A DNA stretch of 64,000 nt, from the NCBI RefSeq assembly GCF_035917275.1, contig NZ_CP108508.1, positions 6,138,001-6,202,000 of the forward strand, read 5' to 3'. Position numbers and translations under genes: made by a program. Positions within the stretch are counted from its first letter, which is position 1; every line of letters starts with the position of its first letter. This document shows, piece by piece, positions 20,126 through 27,640 of this stretch. The notes beneath the pieces are model-generated. The model was not told the origin of the DNA. It saw only the letters and a program-made list of their open reading frames with translations, and ran no database searches. The DNA comes from Streptomyces sp. NBC_01237 (GTDB lineage Bacteria > Actinomycetota > Actinomycetes > Streptomycetales > Streptomycetaceae).

Positions 20126-23100
20126 GTGGACGAGTCAAGATTGCGAGCACCGGTGCAGAAGAAGCGGCCGCGGAGCAAGGGCAGCACGCGCGACGGTTCC
20201 GGGGCGATGCCTCCGGCGGCGGGCGCCGACAAGCGGACCGTGCGGGTACGCAGTCGGCTGGTCGCGGGAGTGGCAGTCGTCGGGATCACCGTCATCGCGG
20301 CAGGTGCGCCCGCCGCTCTTGACGCCTCCTCAGAACTGAACGAGTCCCAGAGTCTGGTCACCCTCGCCGAGCTGAACCAGCAGGCGATCACCCTCGCGCA
20401 CTCCCTCGCCGACGAGCGGGACACGGTCACCGCGTACATCGCCGCCGGCCGGGACGCGGGCGGAAAGGGCGACGGCAAGGACGGCAAGAACGCCGACGCC
20501 AAGAGCCGCAGCACCCGGGTCGACCAGCAGATCGACGAGATCCGCGCCGCCGCACCCGCCACGCTGCGCCGCGACCTCTCCACCGTTCCCTCCCTGCGCC
20601 GTGACGCCCTCACCGGCAAGGGATCGGCCCTGGACGCCCACCAGGCGTACTCCGAGGTCATCTCCAAACTCCACGACCTCGCCGACGAGCTCGCCGAGAA
20701 GACCCCGCCGCGCGCCGCCGAGGCCACCCGCGCCCCGCTGGCGCTGGGGGGCGCCGTCGAGCAGGCGTCCGCCACCCGCGGGCTTCTCCTCGCCGCCCTC
20801 GCCGTCCCCGGCAAGAAGGCCACGGAGACGCAGACCGACCCGTTCACCGGGCTGCCGCTGCAGACCCAGGACGAGGGCGACTCCGAGGGCGACCGAGACC
20901 GGGACGAGCTGAGCGCCGCCGCCCAGCAGGCCCGGGTGCGCGAACTGGCCTCGCTCGCCGACTTCGACCAGGCGGCGAGCCCCGTCGCCCGGGACAAGCT
21001 GGCCACCGTCGTCACCGGGGCCGAGGTCAACAGCGCGGAGAAGTACCTCTCCAGGCTCACCGACCGGCCCGAGCTCTCCGCGTCGGACCGCGAGGCGAAC
21101 GCGGAGAAGGTCGGGACGGCGCTCTCCGCCCGGATCGACCGGATGCGCAGCGTCGAGTCGGCCCTCGGCACCGCCCAGGTCCAGCGGCTGGAGGGGCTGC
21201 GCGACGACGACGTCACCGCGCTCGAACTGAGCATCGCGCTGCTCGGCGGCTGCTTCCTGATCGCCGTCGGCGTCTCCACCGCGGTCGCCCGCACGCTGAC
21301 CCAGCCGCTCGCCGTCCTCAGGATCGGCGCCGCCCGCCTCGCGAGCGAACCGGAGAGCGCCGAACCGGTCCGCTACACCGGCCGCAACGACGAGTTCGCC
21401 CAGGTCGTCCGGTCGATGAACACGCTGCACGGCAAGCTGCACGGGCTGCACCACGAGTTCACCGGACGCTTCGAGAACCTCCAGAGCGAGCGGGGCGAAC
21501 TGATCGCGGGCCGCGAGGCCCTCACCCTCCAGCGGGCCGAACTCCAGGTACACGCGGCGGATCTCGCCGCGCAGCTGGAGCGGCTGAAGAACACGGTCCA
21601 CCACACCTTCGTCAACCTCTCGCTGCGCACCCTCGGTCTGGTCGAGCGTCAGCTGGGCGTCATCGAGGGCCTGGAGGAGCGCGAGCAGGACCCGGAACGC
21701 CTGGGCACGCTCTTCAAGCTGGACCACATGGCGACCGTCATGCGCCGGCACAGCGAGAACATGCTGGTCCTCGCGGGCGCCGAGCACGGCCACAGCCACC
21801 CGAGCCCGATCCCGCTGGTCGACGTCCTGCGCGCGGCCGTCAGCGAGATCGAGCGGTACGAACGGGTCACCATCCAGTCCCTGCCGCCGCACGCCCAGAT
21901 CGCGGGCTTCGCCGCGGACGACCTCAGCCACCTGGTCGCCGAACTCCTGGAGAACGCGACCGCCTTCTCGCCGCCGGATTCCCATGTCGAGCTCTCCGGC
22001 TGGCTGCTGGAGACCGGTGAGGTGATGCTCTCCGTGCAGGACGAGGGCATCGGCATGTCGTCGGTCCGGATGGGCGAACTCAATGCCAGGCTGGCCGACC
22101 CGACCTCGTTCGAGGCGGGGGAGCAGAATGCCGACGGCGCCGGGCTCGGGCTTCAGGTGACCTCGCTGCTGGCCGCGCGCCACGGGGTACGGGTCCAGCT
22201 GCGCGAGCAGAAGGGGAGTGGAGTGACGGCTGTCGTCGTCCTGCCCCAGTCCCTGCTGCCGAGGGCGCCTTCCGCCGCCTCGCCGCCGCCGGTGCCGAAG
22301 ACCGGGGACGCGCCGTCGCTGAACCTGCCGGGCTCCGTTGCCGAGGCCAACTCCAACGCACTGCCCAGCCGTTCGCTCGCGGCCCCCGTCGAAACCGCCG
22401 AACCTGCCGAAGCCGCCGAACCGGTCGAACCGGCCGGACCTGCTGAACCGGCCGGACCCATGGAGCCGGTCGAATCCGGCGATTCCGTCGACCCGCTGAT
22501 CGCCGCCGCCGAGCGGACGATCCGGGACGCCGGGGTCCAGCCGGCCGCAGAAGCCCAGGCCCAGGCCCCCGCGCCCGAGCAGGCGCCGACCGGCCCCGAG
22601 CGGACGCCGGACGGGCCGGAGCGGACGCCGTCCGCCGAGCAGACGCCGGACGGGCCGGAGCAGACGCCGTCCGAGTCCGCGCACACGCCGTCCGACTCCG
22701 CGCATACGCCGTCCGAGTCCGAGATCACCCTCCAGGTGCGGCTCCCGGTGGTGCCGGAGGAGACCTCGGACCCGTACGCGATCGGCCCCGACCGGCACGA
22801 ACGTCCCGCCGACTCCGGCCCCACGCGGCCCGTCCCGGCCGCCCGGGAGCCGTACGCCGCCCCGGTGGCACCGGAGCCGCCCGCCGCACCCGTACCCGCA
22901 CCGGCGGCGGACACCTTCCCCGGGCCCCGGCAGCCGTCGGCCGGGCGGATCACCGACAAGGGGCTGCCCAAGCGCACCCCCAAGGTCGTCCAGCCCGCCG
23001 CGGCACCCGCCACCGAGCGCAAGGGCAGCCTCGACAAGGAGGCCCTGCGCCGTCGGCTCGGCGGCTTCCACCAAGGCGCGAAGGACGGCCGGCGCGATGT

Positions 23101-23266
23101 CGAGGTGGAGATCGCCGAGAGCACCGGCCAGGTGGCCGTCACCGACCAGGGCGCGCACACCGCACACACCGAGCGCAGTTCACCGACCGAGCACACTGAG
23201 CTGACCGGCCGCACGGATGACCGGACCGATGAGACGGGGGACACAGTCGAGGAGGCACGCAGTTGA
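20126..23266 (+). CDS. cvnA: Conservon sensor kinase CvnA (nitrate/nitrite-sensor-like histidine kinase)
   Basis: 1046 residues as called. One membrane span near residues 43-65 (RLVAGVAVVGITVIAAGAPA), a large extracellular sensor region (about 70-365), and a second span (ALLGGCFLIAVGVSTAVA). A HAMP-like segment follows, then a kinase core with TFVNLSLRTLGLVERQL in place of a standard H-box, an ATPase N-box HLVAELLENATAFSPP, and G-box DEGIGM. The last 330 residues are a disordered Pro/Glu/Ala tail with tandem repeats such as TPDGPE and TPSES/TPSDS. Unusual H-box and long tail are typical of conservon kinases. GTG 20126 and TTG 20141 are both possible starts; neither has a clear ribosome site. 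The 3' end overlaps cvnB by 4 nt. Confidence 0.93.
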   Translation: MDESRLRAPVQKKRPRSKGSTRDGSGAMPPAAGADKRTVRVRSRLVAGVAVVGITVIAAGAPAALDASSELNESQSLVTLAELNQQAITLAHSLADERDTVTAYIAAGRDAGGKGDGKDGKNADAKSRSTRVDQQIDEIRAAAPATLRRDLSTVPSLRRDALTGKGSALDAHQAYSEVISKLHDLADELAEKTPPRAAEATRAPLALGGAVEQASATRGLLLAALAVPGKKATETQTDPFTGLPLQTQDEGDSEGDRDRDELSAAAQQARVRELASLADFDQAASPVARDKLATVVTGAEVNSAEKYLSRLTDRPELSASDREANAEKVGTALSARIDRMRSVESALGTAQVQRLEGLRDDDVTALELSIALLGGCFLIAVGVSTAVARTLTQPLAVLRIGAARLASEPESAEPVRYTGRNDEFAQVVRSMNTLHGKLHGLHHEFTGRFENLQSERGELIAGREALTLQRAELQVHAADLAAQLERLKNTVHHTFVNLSLRTLGLVERQLGVIEGLEEREQDPERLGTLFKLDHMATVMRRHSENMLVLAGAEHGHSHPSPIPLVDVLRAAVSEIERYERVTIQSLPPHAQIAGFAADDLSHLVAELLENATAFSPPDSHVELSGWLLETGEVMLSVQDEGIGMSSVRMGELNARLADPTSFEAGEQNADGAGLGLQVTSLLAARHGVRVQLREQKGSGVTAVVVLPQSLLPRAPSAASPPPVPKTGDAPSLNLPGSVAEANSNALPSRSLAAPVETAEPAEAAEPVEPAGPAEPAGPMEPVESGDSVDPLIAAAERTIRDAGVQPAAEAQAQAPAPEQAPTGPERTPDGPERTPSAEQTPDGPEQTPSESAHTPSDSAHTPSESEITLQVRLPVVPEETSDPYAIGPDRHERPADSGPTRPVPAAREPYAAPVAPEPPAAPVPAPAADTFPGPRQPSAGRITDKGLPKRTPKVVQPAAAPATERKGSLDKEALRRRLGGFHQGAKDGRRDVEVEIAESTGQVAVTDQGAHTAHTERSSPTEHTELTGRTDDRTDETGDTVEEARS

Positions 23267-23742
23267 CTGCGCCCAGCACATTCGGGCTGAGTACCGAAGC
23301 CCGGAACCTTCACTGGTTGCTGAGCAATCTGGTGGAGGAGGTGCCAGGGGTCCACTCGGTCACCGTCGTCTCGTCCGACGGACTCATGCTGCTCTCCTCC
23401 GATCCCGGCCATCTGACCGCCCCCACGGAAGGCCGCCAGGACGGGCCCAGGGGATCCAGCGCCGATCTCGCCACCATCGTCTCCGGTATCGGCTCCCTCA
23501 CCGTGGGAGCCGCGAAGCTGATGGACGGCGGAGGCGTCAAGCAGACGATGGTCGCCATGGACGAGGGCAGCGTCTTCGTCATGTCGATCAGCGACGGTTC
23601 CCTGCTCGGTGTGCACGCCACCCCCGACTGCGACATGAGCGTCATCGCGTACCACATGGCCCTCTTCGTCGGCCGTGCCGGACACGTCCTCACCCCCGAA
23701 CTCCGCAGTGAGCTGCGCAAATCGATGGAGAGCACCCAGTGA
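23263..23742 (+). CDS. cvnB: Roadblock/LC7 domain protein CvnB
   Basis: 159 residues, one Roadblock/LC7 (MglB-like) domain: LHWLLSNLVEEVPGVHSVTVV, VVSSDGLMLL, and the later LATIVSGIGSLTVGAAKLM helix. It is expected to act as a regulator or GAP-like partner of the CvnD GTPase at the membrane. It starts at TTG overlapping the cvnA stop (TTGA), with GAGGAGG 7 nt upstream. Confidence 0.95.
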   Translation: MTAPSTFGLSTEARNLHWLLSNLVEEVPGVHSVTVVSSDGLMLLSSDPGHLTAPTEGRQDGPRGSSADLATIVSGIGSLTVGAAKLMDGGGVKQTMVAMDEGSVFVMSISDGSLLGVHATPDCDMSVIAYHMALFVGRAGHVLTPELRSELRKSMESTQ

Positions 23743-24152
23743 CGTCCGCTGCTGAACCCGCCCGCAGGCTCCCCGTCCGCGGGTCCGACAAGAAGCCCGC
23801 ACGGGTCCGCCCGTACTCCCTCACCGGGGGCCGCACCCGCTTCGGCCACGTCCTGCTCGTCGAGACGTTCGTCGCCGCGCTGGAGGCACCCGAGGAGCGC
23901 CGTGAGCTCACCAACGGCAACCTCGCCTCGCGTGTGATGCCGGAGCTCCAGGCCATCGTGGAACTCTGCCGCCGGATGCGTACGGTCGCGGAGATCTCGG
24001 CCCTGCTGAAGATGCCCCTCGGCGTGGTCCGGGTGCTGCTCAGCGACTTGGCCGACCAAGGAAAGATCCGCGTGTACGGAACCGGCCACGGCGCCGGCCA
24101 GCCCGACCGCGCACTGCTCGAAAGGGTGCTCAATGGACTCCGTCGTCTCTGA
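23739..24152 (+). CDS. cvnC: DUF742 protein CvnC
   Basis: 137 residues. The N-terminal RPYSLTGGRTR motif is diagnostic of DUF742. The C-terminal half looks like a winged helix (TVAEISALLKMPLGVVRVLLSDLADQGKIRVY). It is the third conservon protein, thought to form a membrane-associated complex with CvnA, B and D. The 5' end overlaps cvnB by 4 nt; the 3' end overlaps cvnD by 20 nt. Confidence 0.95.
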   Translation: MTSAAEPARRLPVRGSDKKPARVRPYSLTGGRTRFGHVLLVETFVAALEAPEERRELTNGNLASRVMPELQAIVELCRRMRTVAEISALLKMPLGVVRVLLSDLADQGKIRVYGTGHGAGQPDRALLERVLNGLRRL

Positions 24153-24783
24153 GTCGCCGCTCTTCGCCCCGCGTCAGCCGGGGCCCAGGGACCAGGCCGA
24201 CGAATCGATCCAGAGCTGGCAGCTCGACCACACCCGTGCCCCCATCGCCACCAAGATCGTGGTCGCGGGCGGATTCGGGGTGGGCAAGACGACGTTCGTC
24301 GGCTCGGTCTCCGAGATCACACCGCTGAAGACCGAAGCGCTGATGACCCAGGCCAGCGAGGAGACCGACGATCTCTCCGCGACGCCCGAGAAGACCACCA
24401 CGACCGTCGCGATGGACTTCGGCCGGCTCACGCTCGACGACGACCTCGTCCTGTACGTCTTCGGCACTCCCGGCCAGCAGCGCTTCTGGTTCATGTGGGA
24501 CGACCTGGTGCGCGGCGCGATCGGCGCGGTCGTGCTCGCCGACACGCGGCGGCTCGCCGACTGCTTCCCCGCTCTCGACTACTTCGAGAGCTGCGGACTG
24601 CCGTACATCGTGGCGGTCAACCACTTCGAGGGCACGCCCGGTTACGAGGCGGAGGACGTCAGGGAGGCCCTGACCGTACCCCCGCACGTACCTGTTGTGA
24701 TCATGGACGCGCGCAGCAGGATCACGGTCGTCGAGTCGCTGCTGGCCCTGGTCGGCCACGCTCTCGACGCCACCCCGGCGTAG
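24133..24783 (+). CDS. cvnD: Conservon GTPase CvnD
   Basis: 216 residues, Ras-like small GTPase fold. G1 is GGFGVGKTTFVGS, the switch region is TTTTVAMDFGRL, G3 is VFGTPGQQRFWFMW (Gln where Ras has DxxGQ, with the Asp replaced), G4-like is VAVNHFEG (Asn-His instead of NKxD), and G5-like is VVIMDARS. The altered G3/G4 are normal for this family, usually annotated ATP/GTP-binding protein. It is the output switch of the conservon, likely membrane-bound through its partners. Confidence 0.95.
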   Translation: MDSVVSESPLFAPRQPGPRDQADESIQSWQLDHTRAPIATKIVVAGGFGVGKTTFVGSVSEITPLKTEALMTQASEETDDLSATPEKTTTTVAMDFGRLTLDDDLVLYVFGTPGQQRFWFMWDDLVRGAIGAVVLADTRRLADCFPALDYFESCGLPYIVAVNHFEGTPGYEAEDVREALTVPPHVPVVIMDARSRITVVESLLALVGHALDATPA

Positions 24784-24824
24784 AGCCACGGCGTCAGCCG
24801 GAAACACGTAACGGAGAAACCGCG

Positions 24825-26060
24825 ATGCGGAAGATACTCATAGTCGGAGCCGGTCAGTCCGGTCTCCAGCTCGCCCTCGGCCTTCAGTCGAGAGGGTACG
24901 AAGTCACCCTGATGTCCAACCGCACGGCCGACGAGATCCGGTCCGGCCGGGTCATGTCGACCCAGTGCATGTTCCACACCGCCCTCCAGCACGAGCGCGA
25001 CTACCAGCTCAACTTCTGGGAGTCGCAGGCGCCGAAGATCCAGGGCCTGGGCGTCTCGGTCGCCGCCCCCGACTCCTCGCGGGCCGTCGACTGGGTCGGC
25101 AAGCTGGACGGGTTCGCCCAGTCCGTCGACCAGCGCGTGAAGATGGCCGGCTGGATGGAGACCTTCGCCCAGCGCGGCGGTCAGCTCGTGATCCACGGTG
25201 CGGCCGTCTCCGACCTGGACTACTTCTCCCGCACCTACGACCTGGTGATGGTCTCGGCCGGCAAGGGCGAGCTGGTCTCCATGTTCGGCCGGGACGCGTC
25301 CCGTTCGCCGTTCGACGCCCCGCAGCGTGCGCTGGCGGTCGCGTATGTGCACGGCATGGGCGTGCGCCCCGAGCACCCCGACTTCGACGCGGTCCGCTGC
25401 AACCTGGTGCCGGGCGTCGGCGAACTGTTCGTGATGCCGACCCTGACCACCTCCGGCCGTGCGGACATCCTGTTCTGGGAGGGCATCCCGGGCGGTCCGC
25501 TGGACGTCTTCCAGGGCATCAAGGACCCGTCCGAGCACCTCGCCAAGACGCTGGAGCTCATGGAGAAGTTCACCCCGTGGGAGTACGCGCGCGCCACCAA
25601 GGTCGAGCTGACCGACGCCAACGGCACCCTGGCGGGCCGTTACGCCCCGACCGTCCGCAAGCCGATCGGCCGGCTGCCCGGCGGCGGCCTGGTCCTCGGC
25701 GTGGCCGATGTGGTCGTCGCCAACGACCCGATCACCGGGCAGGGCTCCAACTCGGCTTCCAAGTGCGCGAACGCGTATCTGGACTCGATCATCGGGCACG
25801 GCGACCGCGAGTTCGACGCGGAGTGGATGCAGTCCACGTTCGACCGTTACTGGGACACCGCGCAGCACGTCACGAAGTGGACCAACGCGATGCTCGGCGT
25901 ACCGCCGGAGCACGTCCTGAACCTGATCGGCGCCGCCGGTCAGCTCCAGCCGGTCGCCGACCGCTTCGCCAACGGGTTCAACGACCCGGCGGACTTCGAC
26001 AACTTCTTCTTCGAGCCGGAGAAGACGAACGCGTACCTCGCCGAGGTCTCCGGGGCCTGA
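24825..26060 (+). CDS. Styrene/indole monooxygenase-like FAD flavoprotein
   Basis: 411 residues, group E flavin monooxygenase layout. N-terminal FAD-binding motif ILIVGAGQSGLQLALGL followed by GYEVTLMSNR; the middle has DLVMVSAGKGELVSMF; a late FAD-ribityl region (VLGVADVVVANDPITGQGSN) resembles the GD-type motif. It needs a separate flavin reductase, and none is encoded nearby. The substrate is unknown. ATG 24825 follows CGGAGAAA. It lies 41 nt after cvnD with no terminator between, so it is probably expressed with the conservon and could be its effector gene. A strong hairpin follows. Confidence 0.88.
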   Translation: MRKILIVGAGQSGLQLALGLQSRGYEVTLMSNRTADEIRSGRVMSTQCMFHTALQHERDYQLNFWESQAPKIQGLGVSVAAPDSSRAVDWVGKLDGFAQSVDQRVKMAGWMETFAQRGGQLVIHGAAVSDLDYFSRTYDLVMVSAGKGELVSMFGRDASRSPFDAPQRALAVAYVHGMGVRPEHPDFDAVRCNLVPGVGELFVMPTLTTSGRADILFWEGIPGGPLDVFQGIKDPSEHLAKTLELMEKFTPWEYARATKVELTDANGTLAGRYAPTVRKPIGRLPGGGLVLGVADVVVANDPITGQGSNSASKCANAYLDSIIGHGDREFDAEWMQSTFDRYWDTAQHVTKWTNAMLGVPPEHVLNLIGAAGQLQPVADRFANGFNDPADFDNFFFEPEKTNAYLAEVSGA

Positions 26061-26071
26061 CCCCGTACATC

Positions 26072-26119
26072 CGGCGGCCGGGCCGGGGCCGATGTGTCGA
26101 CCCGCCGGCCCGGCCGCCG
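26072..26119. terminator. Bidirectional terminator after the flavoprotein gene
   Basis: 15-bp perfect stem (arms 26072-26086 and 26105-26119, GC only), 18-nt loop, between two convergent genes. Confidence 0.85.
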
Positions 26120-26130
26120 CATGCGCCGGT

Positions 26131-27477
26131 CTACTCCTCCTGGGCCGTGTCCGGGCTGTACCCCTCGTCCGAGCCCTCCGACGCTCCCTCGGGCAGCTCC
26201 GGCGGTGTGTACGTGCTCAGCGGCGTGCCCTGCGGATCGGGGCGGACCGCGCCCAGCAGCGGGTTCGACGCGACCGGCGACACCTTCACCGAGGTCCCGG
26301 GGCGCGGCGCCTGCACCACCCTGCCGTTGCCGATGTACAGCGCGACATGGGTCGCCTTCGGGAAGTAGACCACCAGGTCGCCGGGGCGCAGGGACTCCAT
26401 GGGCACCTTCGGCAGCTGCCGCCACTGCTCCTGAGACGTCCGCGGAATGGTGCGCCCCGCCTTCGACCAGGCCCGCGAGGTGAGCCCGGAGCAGTCGAAG
26501 GAGTCCGGGCCCTCCGCTCCCCACAGATACGGTTTGCCGATCTGTTCGACCGCGAACGCGACGGCGTCACCGCCCTGTTCGGTCGGCGGCCGGGTCGAGC
26601 TGAGTGCCCCCGAGGCGACCAGCTCGCGCTGGGCCTTCGCCGTGTTCCGCCCCTCCAGCGTCGCCAGCCCGGCGAGCTGTTCGGCGGAGAGCGTGGCCAG
26701 CAGTGCCTCGACCTTGTTCAGCTTCGACCGGACGGTGTCGCGCTGCTTCTTCTGCTTCGCGGTCAGCGTCCGCTGCTCGGCCAGCGCCTTGCGGGAGGCG
26801 GTCGCGAGCGCGGCGGCGCGCCTCTCGGCACCGGTGAGCCTGCTCACGGTCGCCGCCCGTCCGGCGGCGGCCCGCTCGATGACATGGCTCTGGTCCAGGG
26901 CGTGTACGGGGTCGCGGGCCAGCAGCAGATGCAGATACGCGGAGTACTCGGACCGGCCCTGGTACTGCTCACGGGCCAGCCGCCCCGCGTCATCCCGGCT
27001 GCCGTCGAGGGCGAGCCGGGCCTTCGCGAGATCGGACGTCAGTTTCCTGGTCGCCGCGGTGCGCTTCTTCAACTCCTCCGCGGTGCCGTTGTAGGTCTCG
27101 GTGGCCTCTTCGGCCTGCTGATAGAGCGTCCGTAGCTCCGTGAGCAGCTCGCCGATGCTCCTGGAGGTTCCGGGTCCGTTGCCCGACTCGGGGGCGTCCG
27201 TGTCCTGGCCGAGGCCGACCTCCGCGTCGGAATCCAGGTCCAGGTCCAGGTCCGCTTCTGCGTCTACGTCTACGTCCACGTCCGCTTCTGCATCCGCGTC
27301 CGCGTCCGTGTCCCCGGCTCCGGCTTCCTCCCCGGGTTTTTCCGCCGACGGTGTGGACTCCCCGGACGGAGAGGGGCCCGGATCGACGGAGGAGGCGGGC
27401 GAGGCGGTGGCGGGGGAGGTCGCGACGAGTGCGGCCAGTGCCGCCGTGCAGACCGCGCGCAGGATTCCGCCTGACAC
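26131..27477 (-). CDS. Secreted NlpC/P60 peptidoglycan hydrolase with coiled coil and Asp-X repeat
   Basis: 448 residues. A signal peptide (AVCTAALAALVATSPATA) is followed by a Pro/Ser-rich segment, then an unusual run of Asp-Ala/Asp-Val/Asp-Leu dipeptides (about 56-86), a long coiled coil (about 109-290) and a C-terminal NlpC/P60 domain. The catalytic Cys329 lies in DSFDCSGLTSRAW and His377 in ATHVALYIGNG; the third polar position is Gln389. It is of the RipA/CwlO type: the coiled coil usually binds an activator such as FtsEX, and the enzyme cuts stem peptides. The GTG at 27477 has GGAGG at 7 nt; the frame is open further upstream but lacks a signal there. Confidence 0.93.
   Translation of the reverse strand: MSGGILRAVCTAALAALVATSPATASPASSVDPGPSPSGESTPSAEKPGEEAGAGDTDADADAEADVDVDVDAEADLDLDLDSDAEVGLGQDTDAPESGNGPGTSRSIGELLTELRTLYQQAEEATETYNGTAEELKKRTAATRKLTSDLAKARLALDGSRDDAGRLAREQYQGRSEYSAYLHLLLARDPVHALDQSHVIERAAAGRAATVSRLTGAERRAAALATASRKALAEQRTLTAKQKKQRDTVRSKLNKVEALLATLSAEQLAGLATLEGRNTAKAQRELVASGALSSTRPPTEQGGDAVAFAVEQIGKPYLWGAEGPDSFDCSGLTSRAWSKAGRTIPRTSQEQWRQLPKVPMESLRPGDLVVYFPKATHVALYIGNGRVVQAPRPGTSVKVSPVASNPLLGAVRPDPQGTPLSTYTPPELPEGASEGSDEGYSPDTAQEE
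27220..27312 (-). repeat. Hexanucleotide-type repeat coding (Asp-X)n
   Basis: Within the NlpC/P60 gene, 31 residues alternate Asp with Ala, Val, Leu, Glu or Thr. At DNA level it is a run of related 6-mers such as GTCCAG, GTCTAC and GTCCGC on the plus strand, arranged in homogeneous blocks, so slippage expansion is likely. Confidence 0.85.
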
Positions 27478-27591
27478 GACATCACCTCCGGGACGGGGGC
27501 GGAGCGCCGTGAAGGAGCCCCGTATAAGTAAGCGAATCTGATTAATCCGCTCACTCGATGTCGGGTGAGGCAAGCACCGCGCGGCGTGGCG

Positions 27592-27634
27592 GCCGGCGGA
27601 TCCCCCGAAAGGCGGTGCCGGGGGATCCGCCGGC
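27592..27634. terminator. Terminator after the pseudokinase gene
   Basis: 15-bp perfect stem (27592-27606 with 27620-27634), 13-nt loop, 6 nt beyond the stop codon of the minus-strand gene at 27641. Confidence 0.87.
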
Positions 27635-27640
27635 GGGGCG

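Noticed and set aside
24133..24152. Frameshift between cvnC and cvnD
   Set aside because: The 20-nt overlap is a normal translational overlap; both proteins have complete family motifs.
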